Below, in pieces: positions 1 through 9,677 of a DNA stretch of 64,000 nucleotides (the first letter of the stretch is position 1; every line of letters starts with the position of its first letter). The translations under genes were made by a program, and so were the position numbers. The stretch spans positions 16,935 through 80,934 of the forward strand of contig NZ_VJXY01000036.1 of NCBI RefSeq assembly GCF_014831675.1, read 5' to 3'. The stretch is from Komarekiella delphini-convector SJRDD-AB1 (GTDB lineage Bacteria; Cyanobacteriota; Cyanobacteriia; Cyanobacteriales; Nostocaceae). The notes beneath the pieces were generated by a model that saw only the letters and a program-made list of their open reading frames with translations, was not told the DNA's origin and made no database searches.

Positions 1-735
1 TTTAGCCAAATTCTTTCATGCAATACCGATGCAGCAGAATTTTACAAACAGCGTTATCCCCTGGTGCAAGACCGTGTTGCATACATCAAAAATTCGTTTG
101 ACAACGAAATTTTTTACCCCTTGAGTCAGGCACAACGGCAAACCTATCGGCGCGAACTAGCTCTCAAGCTGGGTTTGGATGAAGAAACACGTTTTATTTT
201 GTTTGCAGGTCGGCTGCATCCGCAAAAAGATCCGGTGCTGTTAGTACGTGGGTTTGCTGCTTTGAATCAACCGCAGACTCATCTTTTGATAGTGGGTGAT
301 GGGGAATTAGCGACGGAAATACGTGCGGAAATTGGTCGGTTGGGATTGTCTGGTCGAGTGACGATGTTGGGAGCAGTGGCGATAGAGGAGCTGGCAAAGT
401 TACATCGTATTTGCAATATCTTTGCTCTCAGTAGTGCTTATGAAGGCTTACCATTGGTAGTTTTGGAAGCGCTAGCCAGTGGGACGCCAGTAGTGACAAC
501 TAGATGCGGTGAAACCCCAAAATTGTTAGCTGCTGACAGTGGGGTTGTTTGTGAACAACGAACACCAGAGTGTATAGCAGATGCCTTACGCCAAATAATA
601 CTGCATCCTGAAAACTATCCAACTGCTTCTTGTGTAGGAACTGCACAGCCCTACGCCGCCCGCACTGTTATCCAGGGTTTTTATAGCAAGATGCTAAGTC
701 GTTGGGAACTGCCTAGCAACTCGGCTCTTAGCTAA
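1..735 (+). CDS. Glycosyltransferase family 4, C-terminal part (5' end outside window)
   Basis: The reading frame is open from base 1, so the gene starts upstream of the window and only the C-terminal ~244 residues are seen. The GT-B donor-binding half is present: the GRLHPQKDP segment opens the domain, and EGLPLVVLEALASGTPVV carries the E-x7-E motif that binds the nucleotide-sugar donor in GT4 enzymes. The likely role is adding a sugar to a lipid-linked exopolysaccharide repeat unit at the inner face of the membrane. It is followed after about 40 bp by another GT4 on the same strand and belongs to the Wzx/Wzy-type locus that runs to about 9.7 kb. Donor and acceptor cannot be told from sequence. 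Confidence 0.9.
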   Translation, partial: FSQILSCNTDAAEFYKQRYPLVQDRVAYIKNSFDNEIFYPLSQAQRQTYRRELALKLGLDEETRFILFAGRLHPQKDPVLLVRGFAALNQPQTHLLIVGDGELATEIRAEIGRLGLSGRVTMLGAVAIEELAKLHRICNIFALSSAYEGLPLVVLEALASGTPVVTTRCGETPKLLAADSGVVCEQRTPECIADALRQIILHPENYPTASCVGTAQPYAARTVIQGFYSKMLSRWELPSNSALS

Positions 736-777
736 TAACTAGACTAGATGAACCATTTTGAGAAAAGAACTGATGCC

Positions 778-1965
778 ATGAAAATAGCCGTCATTGGTGC
801 GAAAGGTTTGCCTCCCAAACAAGGAGGAATTGAGCATTATTGTGCAGAAGTGTATCCCCGTATGGCCGCGCAGGGTCATTGTGTTGATTTATTCGCCCGG
901 TCTTCTTATACCAACTGTTCTTGGTTTGACCACTATGATTATTGGGGTGTGCGAGTCATCTCTTTACCAGATTGGCGTTTACGTGGTCTTGATGCTTTGA
1001 TGACTTCAGCATTAGGAGCGATCGCTTCTTGTGTCCAGCAATATGATATCGTTCATTTTCACGCTCTAGGCCCATCTCTATTTACTTGTTTACCCAAAAT
1101 TACCACTTCTGCAAAGGTTGTAGTTAGCTGTCAGGGATTAGACTGGCAACGCGCCAAATGGGGCAATTTGTCCAGTCGCCTGATTCTGACGGGGGAGAAA
1201 GCAGCAGTGCGCTATGCCCACGGGCTGATTGTGGTGTCAAAAGACCTCAAATCTTACTTTCTCCAAACCTATGAGCGGGATACAGTCTACATCCCCAACG
1301 CTCCCGCCAGCTATAGTGCATCAGACCCCAACTTTTCTTACGGTACATCCCTCGGTTTAACAAAGGGGCGCTACATTTTATTTTTGGGCAGACTAGTACC
1401 AGAAAAGCGTCCAGACTTACTCATTGAGGCCTTTCGTGCCTTGAAACCAGCTGGATGGAAACTTGTTCTAGCTGGAGGTGTCAGCGATACTAAATCCTTT
1501 GCGGCAAAACTATTAGAAACAGTCGCTAATGATCGAGATATCTTATTCGCGGGTGAACTCCAGCGTTCTCGTCTCTGGGAAATCGTCCGGGGAGCAGGAT
1601 TATTTGTCTTACCTTCTGATGTGGAAGGACTACCTCTGGCAATGTTAGAGGCGATGCGCGAAGGTATACCCGTTCTGGCAAGCAACATCCCAGCTCACCA
1701 ACAATTAATTAGCGATCGCCAGGGAATGCTTTTTACAGCAGGAAACCTAGACTCTTGTATTACTTCTCTAGACTGGGCGATTAATCATCCTACTGAAATG
1801 GCGGCAATGGCTAAGAATGCACAAAAATATGTGCAGCTTCAATATAGTTGGGATCACATTACTTCTGAAACCTTAAAACTATACACAACAATTCTGAATT
1901 CATCTGAGCCGGAAGGTATATCAGAACCTAATAGCAGACTTGTTGGGTTTCTCGGCAAAAAATAG
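778..1965 (+). CDS. Glycosyltransferase family 4
   Basis: Full-length GT-B enzyme of about 395 residues. The N-terminal half begins MKIAVIGAKGLPPKQGGIEHY, with the glycine-rich GGIE acceptor-side loop. The C-terminal half has FLGRLVPEKRPDLLIEA and EGLPLAMLEAMREGIPVL (E-x7-E donor motif). I place the start at the ATG at 778 because MKIAVIGAKG is a typical family N-terminus; an in-frame ATG at 748 would add ten residues that look unrelated. It lies between another GT4 and the Wzc-like gene in a same-strand run, so a role in assembling an exopolysaccharide repeat unit is inferred. The specific sugar is unknown. Confidence 0.9.
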   Translation: MKIAVIGAKGLPPKQGGIEHYCAEVYPRMAAQGHCVDLFARSSYTNCSWFDHYDYWGVRVISLPDWRLRGLDALMTSALGAIASCVQQYDIVHFHALGPSLFTCLPKITTSAKVVVSCQGLDWQRAKWGNLSSRLILTGEKAAVRYAHGLIVVSKDLKSYFLQTYERDTVYIPNAPASYSASDPNFSYGTSLGLTKGRYILFLGRLVPEKRPDLLIEAFRALKPAGWKLVLAGGVSDTKSFAAKLLETVANDRDILFAGELQRSRLWEIVRGAGLFVLPSDVEGLPLAMLEAMREGIPVLASNIPAHQQLISDRQGMLFTAGNLDSCITSLDWAINHPTEMAAMAKNAQKYVQLQYSWDHITSETLKLYTTILNSSEPEGISEPNSRLVGFLGKK

Positions 1966-2049
1966 GTTGTCATTTGTTAACTGCAAAGGACGATTAACCA
2001 ATGACTAATGATACCAATTCAAATAATGTTTGCGACACATAAATTCTTC

Positions 2050-2078
2050 GTAGGGGCACGGCAGTGCCGTGCCCCTAC
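2050..2078. repeat. Perfect GC-rich inverted repeat (GTAGGGGCACGGC type)
   Basis: A 13-14 bp arm beginning GTAGGGGCACGGC is followed directly by its reverse complement ending GCCGTGCCCCTAC, giving a tight palindrome just upstream of the Wzc-like gene. Imperfect copies of the same arms occur at 63329-63341 and 63380-63392, so this is a dispersed repeat family and not a one-off terminator. It lies 38 bp before the next start codon, so it could affect expression of that gene, but no function is shown. Confidence 0.7.
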
Positions 2079-2116
2079 CCATTTGTCGCTAATGCCCAAT
2101 CATCAAGGTATATGTA

Positions 2117-4264
2117 ATGGAGAAAGGCTTTTCATCTTTACCAGCAGTTTTAAAGCGGCGAAGTTTGCCAGCTTTAGCTACATTTGCTGCTGTAATTGGG
2201 GGTGCAGTTGTCTATCTAACCTTTGCCCCACGTATGTATCAAACATCAGCACGACTAATGCTAGATGACAAGAGGGTGAGTGTTTCCGATCTAGGACGTG
2301 ACCTTACTCAAGTGCCTGTGGGTATCCCTGGTGGCCCTAGCCCCTTGGCCGATGCAGCAGAATTAGTCAAATCACAACCTGTTTTAGAGCGATCGCTAGC
2401 GAAGGTTTTTCCTGAGCCTCAAAACCAGCGGACAATTAAGCAATTCAGTAAAGATTTGCGAGTGAAAATCGTCCCAGCTACGAATATTTTGGTTCTAAGC
2501 TACCAAGCTCAAGACCCAATTCTGGCCGCAAAACTTGTCAATGCTGTTTCCCAGACAATGGTTGAGGAAAGTGCAGAACAGATCCGCAAAGAAGCTGCAA
2601 GCGTACGGAATTTCTTGGCAAAAGAAGTACCAACAGCTCGGCTACGACTGCAACAAGCAGAAGTTGTAGAAAACAGATATAGACAAGCTAGTGGTATTGT
2701 CTCGTTTGAAGACCAAAGTAAAAGTTTAGTCAATAGTTTAGCCAATCTGGAGGATCAGGAGCGAACTTTAGCTGGTCAACTTCAAGGGGCGCGATCGCGT
2801 GGTGCATCTCTACGACAAATTACCTCCACCACAAATCTCAACAATGCTTATGCCGCTGTACGCGGTGGTCAAGATGAACAACTCCAGAAGTTACGCGCCA
2901 AATTGGCAGACTTAGGGACGCAACTCATCGATGCTCGTTTGCGCTTTACAGAGAACCATCCCACTGTAATCACACTGCTTGAGAATCAGCGAGATGTCCG
3001 TGCTTTGTACACGAAGGAATTAGCTCGCCTCTCACCTGGAAATTCAGCCATTTCCCCCAGCACGATCGCATCCGATTCTCTGAGTCAGAATCTCACTTCT
3101 GAACTGATTAATAATGAGATTGAACGTTTGACAGTGGCAAATAAGCTACGAGTTGTCCAGTCTGTGAAAGCTAACCTCCAGGCTCGCTTAGCACAACTGC
3201 CAATTCAACAGCAACCACTGACTGCACTCACTCGCCAACGGGAAGAAGCAGCCGCATCCCTAAAATTGTTGCAAAGCAAATTAGAAGAAGCACGGATTGC
3301 GGAAGCCCAGCTAATTGGCAACATCCGAATTATCGAAGAGGCGAAACCAGCGACTTCTGCCACTTCTCCCAACCGGGCGATCGTATTGGTGTTGGCCACC
3401 GTATTGGCAACTATTTTAGCCATTATTGTTGTACTGCTGTTGGAGGTGATGGATAACACACTTCACGATGCTTCAGAAGCCGAGGAACTACTGAAAACAC
3501 CCTTACTAGGAGCATTACCCACCCTACCCGAATCAATGCTTAGCCTGCAAGGCTCAGAAAGCTTCCTGGATGATATTTCTTTGGTTGAGCCTTACCGGAT
3601 GCTGCTGAAAACCTTAGAGTTTCGTAGTTCTAAGAAATTGCGGAGCATTGTAATTAGTAGCACTCAATCCGGTGAAGGTAAATCAATAGTGGTTTCGCAC
3701 TTAGCTGCTGTCTGTGCCATGTTATCTCGGCGGACATTGATAGTGGATGCAGACTTGCATCGCCCCATGCAACATAAACTATTCAACTTAGCTCCAAAGC
3801 CAGGAATTACCGATGTGCTTGACGGGCGTCAATCTTTATTAGAGGCAGCACAACCAATAAATCATATCAAAAATCTTTCAGTATTAACTTGTGGTGAACT
3901 GTATGAACGCCCCTCGCAATTACTAGAGTCAGATGCAATGAAGTCACTGATAGCAGAAGCTACCGCTAAATACGATTTTGTGATTATAGATACTCCTTCA
4001 CTTAGCGCCAGTGCTGATGCTGCTACTTTAAGTCGGTACAGCGACGGCATCATGCTAGTTACACGTCCCAGTTTCACACTTAAGGAATCACTGCAAAAAG
4101 CCATTTCAGAGCTTACACAAAATCGCACATCGATTCTGGGAGTGGTGGTCAATGGTACAACAGATCAAACTGAAAAGTCTTACCGCTATTTCTCCCGACC
4201 TCTCAAACGTTTAACCAGTTTAGGGAGTACTGTCAATGCGTTTAACGGTTCGAGGTCTAAATGA
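2117..4264 (+). CDS. Wzc-like polysaccharide co-polymerase with BY-kinase domain
   Basis: A 715-residue protein with the Wzz/Wzc layout. A membrane segment lies near residues 17-37, a long periplasmic coiled-coil region follows, and a second membrane segment (about 418-440, rich in V/L/A/I) precedes a cytoplasmic kinase domain. The kinase has a Walker A STQSGEGKS, Walker A' LIVDADLHRP and Walker B FVIIDTPS. This family controls chain length and export in Wzx/Wzy-dependent pathways. The C-terminus has only two close tyrosines (SYRYF), not the long tyrosine cluster of E. coli Wzc. Its stop codon overlaps the next start (ATGA, 4 bp), which indicates translational coupling to the polymerase/ligase gene. 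Confidence 0.92.
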   Translation: MEKGFSSLPAVLKRRSLPALATFAAVIGGAVVYLTFAPRMYQTSARLMLDDKRVSVSDLGRDLTQVPVGIPGGPSPLADAAELVKSQPVLERSLAKVFPEPQNQRTIKQFSKDLRVKIVPATNILVLSYQAQDPILAAKLVNAVSQTMVEESAEQIRKEAASVRNFLAKEVPTARLRLQQAEVVENRYRQASGIVSFEDQSKSLVNSLANLEDQERTLAGQLQGARSRGASLRQITSTTNLNNAYAAVRGGQDEQLQKLRAKLADLGTQLIDARLRFTENHPTVITLLENQRDVRALYTKELARLSPGNSAISPSTIASDSLSQNLTSELINNEIERLTVANKLRVVQSVKANLQARLAQLPIQQQPLTALTRQREEAAASLKLLQSKLEEARIAEAQLIGNIRIIEEAKPATSATSPNRAIVLVLATVLATILAIIVVLLLEVMDNTLHDASEAEELLKTPLLGALPTLPESMLSLQGSESFLDDISLVEPYRMLLKTLEFRSSKKLRSIVISSTQSGEGKSIVVSHLAAVCAMLSRRTLIVDADLHRPMQHKLFNLAPKPGITDVLDGRQSLLEAAQPINHIKNLSVLTCGELYERPSQLLESDAMKSLIAEATAKYDFVIIDTPSLSASADAATLSRYSDGIMLVTRPSFTLKESLQKAISELTQNRTSILGVVVNGTTDQTEKSYRYFSRPLKRLTSLGSTVNAFNGSRSK

Positions 4265-5694
4265 CGATGTTGACTAATCAACGCGCAAGTTTTTTGATGA
4301 CATGGATTGTGTTGGCAGGTCTGGGGATTGGTATATTTGCGGGCTTTCTTGCCAGCGTTCGTCCTGCTTACTTGGGTCTAGTGGCGATCGCAATACCATT
4401 AGTTTTCTACTTCTTTACCAGATTTGAGCAAGCGGTTATTGGTCTATTAATTGTCCGTAGCGCTCTCGATCCTTTCTCTGATCAGCAAATACCAGCAGCG
4501 TTTGCTATTGGTATTAATATCCTGACTTTACTTTATGTGGTAGCAACATTACTGGTTGGTCGGCCAGTCCGTACTGATCGTTTCTGGTGGTTGTTTGCAG
4601 GCTGGGTAGCCCTACAGGGTTTATGGGTAATACTCATACCTCTGGGAGGACAGTGGCATCACACTGGTGTTTGGCGAGATGGCGTCCGCGAGTGGGTGCG
4701 TCTTTTTTCCTGGCTGATGGTCTACTTGCTGGTAATGCAGCTTAAAGATCGAGTCCATCCGCAAAAGATTATCTCTGCATTATTTTTTGCTCTCGTCATC
4801 CCCTTAACGGCAGCATTGATGCAGACGATCCTTCCCGTTTCGCTCCTACCAGCTATACTCCGAGGAACTCAAGACCCAATTCTGGGAGAGATTTCCCGGA
4901 TTAACGGTACTCTTGGTCTTTCTAATACCTTTGTAACTTTTCTGTTGCTGTTCATCGGTTTAACTTATTGGAAGCTAAGTCAGTCGCAGCAGCGTTGGCC
5001 TTGGCTAGTGTTACTTGGCTTACTCTGCTTTTTTTATGTGAGTACTAAAGCCCTGTTTGGCTTGATGATCCTGGGTATTTTTATTCTGGTTTTAATTGCA
5101 CCAAGATTAAGCATGATTAATCTGATTGGTGGAGCATTGTTATTTGGTATAGTCATAGCCCTATTTGCCAGTACAGAGTTTGGACAACAGCGCCTTAGTT
5201 CCCTAGCTCAAACACCGCTATTCAATTCAGATATGGATATATCACGAGCGATTCTTTTAGCTCAGGGAGATTACAACAGTTTTAACTGGCGATTATCACA
5301 GTGGAGTTATCTACTAAAGGCTTGGGAGCAGTCTCCAATCTTTGGTTATGGTCTGGCGACTAGCCGCCATTTAACTATTTACAAGAATTATGCTCATAAC
5401 GATTATCTAATGGCTCTAGCAGAAAGTGGAGTTATAGGTCTTTTAGTTTTTCTAGCCTTTCTCGGTACTCAAGTTACACATTTCATTAAGTTACTCCAGC
5501 GCACTTCCCGGAACATAGCTCAGCAAAAGCTGTGTTGGGTGTTGTTAGCGATGCTTTTGTCCATAATGGTCGGCATGATTACTGAGAATATTTGGACTCA
5601 CACAACTTTCTTTTTTTACTGGTGGACTTTGTTTGCAATTACTGCTTGGGACTGGAATCAACCAAAGCTTCTGGACAACTCTGTGGCTGAGTAA
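4261..5694 (+). CDS. O-antigen ligase/polymerase family protein (Wzy-like)
   Basis: A polytopic membrane protein of 477 residues with about ten or more hydrophobic segments. The region near residues 375-400 contains NYAHNDYLMALAESGVIG, the H-N-x-x-L...E-x-G signature of the O-antigen ligase/Wzy superfamily (PF04932), with the conserved large loop before it. It most likely polymerises or ligates exopolysaccharide repeat units at the periplasmic side of the membrane. It is translationally coupled to the Wzc-like gene and followed by two glycosyltransferases. Polymerase versus ligase cannot be decided from sequence; placement beside Wzc favours polymerase. Confidence 0.88.
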   Translation: MTMLTNQRASFLMTWIVLAGLGIGIFAGFLASVRPAYLGLVAIAIPLVFYFFTRFEQAVIGLLIVRSALDPFSDQQIPAAFAIGINILTLLYVVATLLVGRPVRTDRFWWLFAGWVALQGLWVILIPLGGQWHHTGVWRDGVREWVRLFSWLMVYLLVMQLKDRVHPQKIISALFFALVIPLTAALMQTILPVSLLPAILRGTQDPILGEISRINGTLGLSNTFVTFLLLFIGLTYWKLSQSQQRWPWLVLLGLLCFFYVSTKALFGLMILGIFILVLIAPRLSMINLIGGALLFGIVIALFASTEFGQQRLSSLAQTPLFNSDMDISRAILLAQGDYNSFNWRLSQWSYLLKAWEQSPIFGYGLATSRHLTIYKNYAHNDYLMALAESGVIGLLVFLAFLGTQVTHFIKLLQRTSRNIAQQKLCWVLLAMLLSIMVGMITENIWTHTTFFFYWWTLFAITAWDWNQPKLLDNSVAE

Positions 5695-5721
5695 GACCTC
5701 TATAGCAATCACATACGCAAA

Positions 5722-6900
5722 ATGACCCAGCGCTTGATTGACTCTAGCAATCACACCCAACTAACAGCACGACGACATCAACGACCTTATCGGGTAGTTT
5801 TGGTGCATCCAAGTGCAGGGGTTAACTGGAGTGGTGGCTCAGAAATATTTGCCATTGAGCTTGCTCGTAGCCTCAATGCTGACTTTGAAGTGGAATTATT
5901 AGCAGGCGCACCCTGTAGCCCTTTTTATTATCCGGCTGGTGGTATTCCTCGCACAAAGGCACGTCAGATTCTCAATTATTTGTCGATCGCTTCTGTAATG
6001 AGACGGTTTTCTCCTCATCCTGACATCGTTATTGAACACCTGACTAGTTTTTTGCCTTGTGCTATGCGATTGCTACAACACCCAGCCGATCTGATTTTTC
6101 CTTGTAATGATTACGGAGGTTTAGCAATGGCAGCTTTTGTGCGTGCCCTAATTGGTACGCCGATTGTTTATACCGAACATACTGGATTGCTAAATCAAGG
6201 CCGATCGCTTGCACGCAACTTGCTATTTCAGCCGGATCATCTTGTAGTCTTTTCAGAAACGATGGCTGATTTTGCGCGGACTTTACAACCTTCCCAAGCT
6301 ACCAGCATTATTCTCAACGGTGTAGATACTAACCGCTTTACACCTGAAGGCGAAAAGATGGCCTTGGGTTTAAACAAACCTCTGGTTTTATGTGTAGCTT
6401 CTCTCAATCGTAACGGACACAAGCGAGTTGAACTAGCAATGCAGGCAGTTGCTTGTTTACCGCAAGTCAGTTTTCTGATTTGTGGAGATGGCCCTGACCG
6501 AGCATATTTTCAATCTTTAGGTGAGAAATTATTAGGAAGCGATCGCTTTGCCATCAAAACTTTTCCTGCTGAGCAAATGCCTAAAGTTTATCGCAGTGCA
6601 AATGCATTCACTCTACCTTCTATTAATGAACCATGTGCTCTTTCTTATCTGGAAGCAATGGCTAGTGGTTTACCAGTAGTGGCCACAGACGATGAAATGC
6701 GTCGCTATGTTGTTGCAGATGGTGGAATTCTCTGTGATGTCACAGATATAGATAGCTATGCTGCTGCTATTGCCAAAGTTTTGAGTGGAAATTGGCAGCA
6801 GAAAGCAAGACGGATTGGCTCGCGTTTTAGCTGGGACGCTGTTGCTTTGCGCTACCGCGATGTCATTTTAAAGACAATTCTTCAGTCTAAAAAATCTTAG
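5722..6900 (+). CDS. Glycosyltransferase family 4
   Basis: A 392-residue GT-B protein. The N-terminal acceptor-side loop is NWSGGSEIFAIELA. The donor half includes LCVASLNRNGHKR and a modified E-x7-E motif (NEPCALSYLEAMASGLPVV), where the first Glu precedes PC. It starts 27 bp after the polymerase gene and ends 18 bp before the GT2 gene, consistent with one transcription unit. It probably adds a sugar during repeat-unit assembly. The first ~20 residues are polar and variable, so a downstream start is possible. Confidence 0.9.
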   Translation: MTQRLIDSSNHTQLTARRHQRPYRVVLVHPSAGVNWSGGSEIFAIELARSLNADFEVELLAGAPCSPFYYPAGGIPRTKARQILNYLSIASVMRRFSPHPDIVIEHLTSFLPCAMRLLQHPADLIFPCNDYGGLAMAAFVRALIGTPIVYTEHTGLLNQGRSLARNLLFQPDHLVVFSETMADFARTLQPSQATSIILNGVDTNRFTPEGEKMALGLNKPLVLCVASLNRNGHKRVELAMQAVACLPQVSFLICGDGPDRAYFQSLGEKLLGSDRFAIKTFPAEQMPKVYRSANAFTLPSINEPCALSYLEAMASGLPVVATDDEMRRYVVADGGILCDVTDIDSYAAAIAKVLSGNWQQKARRIGSRFSWDAVALRYRDVILKTILQSKKS

Positions 6901-6918
6901 TTTTATGAGCTTGATAGT

Positions 6919-7872
6919 ATGCCAAAAGTTTCTGTGATTATTCCCGCCTACAATGCAATGACTTATCTGCCGGAAACTTTAAAAAGTGTTTTGAGGCAGA
7001 CTTTTATAGATTTTGAGGTGTTAGTTATTGATGATGGTAGTACAGACAATATTGGGCAATGGGCAAATGATTTAATAGATTCACGAGTTAAATTAATTGT
7101 ACAACCCAATCAGGGTGCTTCCGTGGCACGCAACACAGGAATTGCTCAGGCACAAGGTGAGTATATAGCATTTTTAGATGCTGATGATCTGTGGAAGCCA
7201 ACTAAGCTAGAAAAACAAGTGCGTTATCTAGAAGATAACCCAACAGTAGGCTTGGTACATACGAATATGTTGTTAATTGATTGGCAAAGTCGGTCTTCAG
7301 GTAGAGTCATGAAATCCAATGCAGAAGGAGATGCTTTAAAACAATTACTGAGGCAAAATACTATAGTTACTTCTTCTGTCATAGTCCGCAATGATTGCCT
7401 GAAAACTGTTGGTGAATTTGATCGGAACTTACGCTACTCTCAAGACTGGGATATGTGGGTTCGGATTGCTGCTCGCTATCCTTTTGCTGTAATTAAAGAA
7501 CCTCTAGTTTGCTATCGACAGCATCAAAATAATGCCACAAAAAACTGGCAGATGTTAGAACAAGGTTTTGGAATGATTGAGAAATTATTTCAATCAGTTT
7601 CACAGGAGCTAATGTATTTAAAAAACCGCAGCTATGGTTATGCGAGTATCTATTTAGCTTGGAAAGCAATACAAAATGGCGATCGCCAACAGGCAATATA
7701 TTTTCGCACCCAAGCGATCGCTTATTATCCGCAGCTACGCTACTCTTCTGGATGTATTCGTCTCAGTGTAGCGATCGCAATTATGCAATGTTTAGGCGCT
7801 GATGGTTTTAACAGAGTACTGGCACTAATCTACGCCCTGCGTCGGCGATTTGTATCAATTATCGCACAGTGA
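6919..7872 (+). CDS. Glycosyltransferase family 2
   Basis: A 317-residue GT-A enzyme. The N-terminus PKVSVIIPAYNAMTYLPETL is the classic GT2 opening; VIDDGSTD supplies the UDP-binding Asp residues and FLDADDLW contains the DxD metal site. DWDMWVRIA resembles the ED/DW catalytic-base region. It is placed in the plus-strand exopolysaccharide operon after a GT4 gene with an 18 bp gap. A segment near the 3' end is rich in HIP1 (GCGATCGC) octamers. The sugar transferred is unknown. Confidence 0.92.
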   Translation: MPKVSVIIPAYNAMTYLPETLKSVLRQTFIDFEVLVIDDGSTDNIGQWANDLIDSRVKLIVQPNQGASVARNTGIAQAQGEYIAFLDADDLWKPTKLEKQVRYLEDNPTVGLVHTNMLLIDWQSRSSGRVMKSNAEGDALKQLLRQNTIVTSSVIVRNDCLKTVGEFDRNLRYSQDWDMWVRIAARYPFAVIKEPLVCYRQHQNNATKNWQMLEQGFGMIEKLFQSVSQELMYLKNRSYGYASIYLAWKAIQNGDRQQAIYFRTQAIAYYPQLRYSSGCIRLSVAIAIMQCLGADGFNRVLALIYALRRRFVSIIAQ

Positions 7873-8048
7873 GCTTCTCGAAAAAAGGCGATCGCTATAG
7901 GTTGGATTTGAGCTATGGTGATCGTCTGCTGGTTAAGATTTGAAGGCTACGTTTGAGTCAAATAAATGCTTCAAAGTCTGCGATGCTCATTTTTCTACTT
8001 CCTTACTTGTTTGGTATTAAAAAATTAGAGATATCTGGCTAATTTGGA

Positions 8049-8245
8049 ATCAGTAAACAGTAAACAGTAAACAGTAAACAGTTATCAAGGGGTATGGTGG
8101 GGAATTTAAACCCGTCAGATAGCGCCTGCCATTAATCGGCTTTGGGTTATTAGTTTTCAGTTGGAAGTGAGTGCCCCCTTACTGGTTCCCCTTAAACCCA
8201 ATTATCTTGACTGTTTACCGTTTACTGTTAACTGTTTACTGTTAA
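8049..8245. repeat. Heptad STRR arms in inverted orientation
   Basis: About five tandem copies of the heptamer ACAGTAA lie at 8050-8083. The reverse-complementary array (CTGTTTA type) lies at 8209-8244, with about 125 bp between them. The arms can pair over about 32 bp with roughly two mismatches. The block fills the gap between the GT2 and flippase genes. Short tandemly repeated repetitive (STRR) heptads are a known feature of heterocystous cyanobacteria. Whether this large hairpin ends or attenuates transcription is not known. The rest of 7873-8048 shows nothing I can assign. Confidence 0.75.
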
Positions 8246-8291
8246 ATATGACACAATCACTAGAAAAATTCCCTCGATATAGGAAGTGATT

Positions 8292-9677
8292 ATGGGACTA
8301 CGCCATCAAGCCTTAAAAGGCGGATTTATCATGCTTATCCGTCAAGGTTTGGGTATATTGCTCAGCTTAGTCGGCGTGATATTAATTACTAGAGTAATCG
8401 GCCCAACTGAGTACGGACTTTTTGGAGCAAGTAGTGGTATTGTCATCTTCTTTTACCGTTTAGCTCCATCAGGTCTGGATGCTTATCTACTTCGCAAAAA
8501 GACTAATCCAGAGCAACATGAGTACAATCAAGTTTTTACTTTGTTGCTATGCATTAATATTATCTGTGTCGTCGGTCTTGTGCTAGGCAGACAGATGATT
8601 GCTCAATTGCTCAGGCTTCCAGAAGTTGCACCGCTTGTGGGAATTTTGGCTTTAACTATACCTCTGAGTACTTTAAATCTGCCTTGGGTAGTAAAGCTGG
8701 AACGTGACCTAAACTATCAGCGCATAGCATATATTGAGTTACTTAGCCAAATTAGCTACTATCTGGTAGCAGTGCCATTAGCACTACATGGATATGGTGC
8801 TTGGTCGCCCGTTCTTGGCTTATTCACACAGCAAGCTTGCCAATTATCACTAAATTACTTTAGTAGCAAGCTGCGGTTGCGCTTATCCTGGAATCCAGAT
8901 TTAATTCGGACAATGCTTGAGTATGGACTAAGCTATGCTAGTTCGATTTGGATTTGGGAATTGCGTACGTTAGTCAATCCTGTGATTGTGGGACGTTTTG
9001 CTGGGGCTGAAGCCGTTGCCTTTGTGGCTCTATGCATTCGCCTGGTTGAGATGCTTTCTTTTGCTAAAACAGTAACCTGGCGACTGGCTATGGTGGCACT
9101 TCCTAAATTAGGAGATGACAAAACTCGTATACGCAAGAGTATTCAAGAGGGAATGCGTTTGCAAGTACTGGCAGTTGGGCTACCAATGGCGGGGTTTTCT
9201 CTAGTGGCTCCTGTGGTTTTGACGCTCGTTTTTGGTAAAAATTGGTATCCGGTGCTGCAAGTACTTCCGTTTATTGCCGTTAGCTATCTTTCCCATGCCA
9301 TTTTCAACTTACATCGCTCAGTACTATATTTAGAGTGTAAAAATCTTCTGGTGACTTGGTTTCACCTAGTTCACATAGCAATTTTTGCGGGAAGTGCGTT
9401 TTTGCTAGTACCGCGCTTGGGGATGATTGGTTATGGCTGGGCTGAAATCTGTGCGTTAGCTAGCTATTTTATTCTTCACCTATACACTGTTAGAGAAGTA
9501 GGTAGTCTAAATTATACTGAACCACTTGTTTGGTACATGATCTCGGTTGCTGTTTTGATTTTTAGTGCATTCAGCGGTTCAGTCCGTTACCTGTCTTGCT
9601 TGTTATTACTGCTTCCACTAACATCAACTAAAGAGAGAAACAGCTTAGTTGGCTATTTTAAAATATTGAAATCTTAA
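8292..9677 (+). CDS. Polysaccharide flippase, Wzx/MATE-like (oligosaccharide translocase)
   Basis: A membrane protein of about 461 residues with some twelve hydrophobic segments. The N-terminal stretch ends ITRVIGPTEYGLFGAS, the typical first-loop motif of Wzx-type flippases (R-x-hydrophobic-G-P-x-x-Y-G). It is predicted to flip lipid-linked repeat units across the inner membrane and completes the Wzx/Wzy/Wzc set begun at 2.1 kb. I choose the ATG at 8292 because AGGAA (8281-8285) sits at good ribosome-binding distance; a GTG at 8286 is also in frame. It is separated from the upstream genes by a repeat block, so it may have its own promoter. Confidence 0.9.
   Translation: MGLRHQALKGGFIMLIRQGLGILLSLVGVILITRVIGPTEYGLFGASSGIVIFFYRLAPSGLDAYLLRKKTNPEQHEYNQVFTLLLCINIICVVGLVLGRQMIAQLLRLPEVAPLVGILALTIPLSTLNLPWVVKLERDLNYQRIAYIELLSQISYYLVAVPLALHGYGAWSPVLGLFTQQACQLSLNYFSSKLRLRLSWNPDLIRTMLEYGLSYASSIWIWELRTLVNPVIVGRFAGAEAVAFVALCIRLVEMLSFAKTVTWRLAMVALPKLGDDKTRIRKSIQEGMRLQVLAVGLPMAGFSLVAPVVLTLVFGKNWYPVLQVLPFIAVSYLSHAIFNLHRSVLYLECKNLLVTWFHLVHIAIFAGSAFLLVPRLGMIGYGWAEICALASYFILHLYTVREVGSLNYTEPLVWYMISVAVLIFSAFSGSVRYLSCLLLLLPLTSTKERNSLVGYFKILKS

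Noticed and set aside
2008-2268. 86-residue frame overlapping the Wzc-like gene start
   Set aside because: It includes the palindromic repeat and overlaps the real gene in another frame.
4240-4260. Possible tRNA T-loop-like GGTTCGAG near the end of the Wzc-like gene
   Set aside because: It lies inside a well-supported coding frame and no cloverleaf can be drawn around it.
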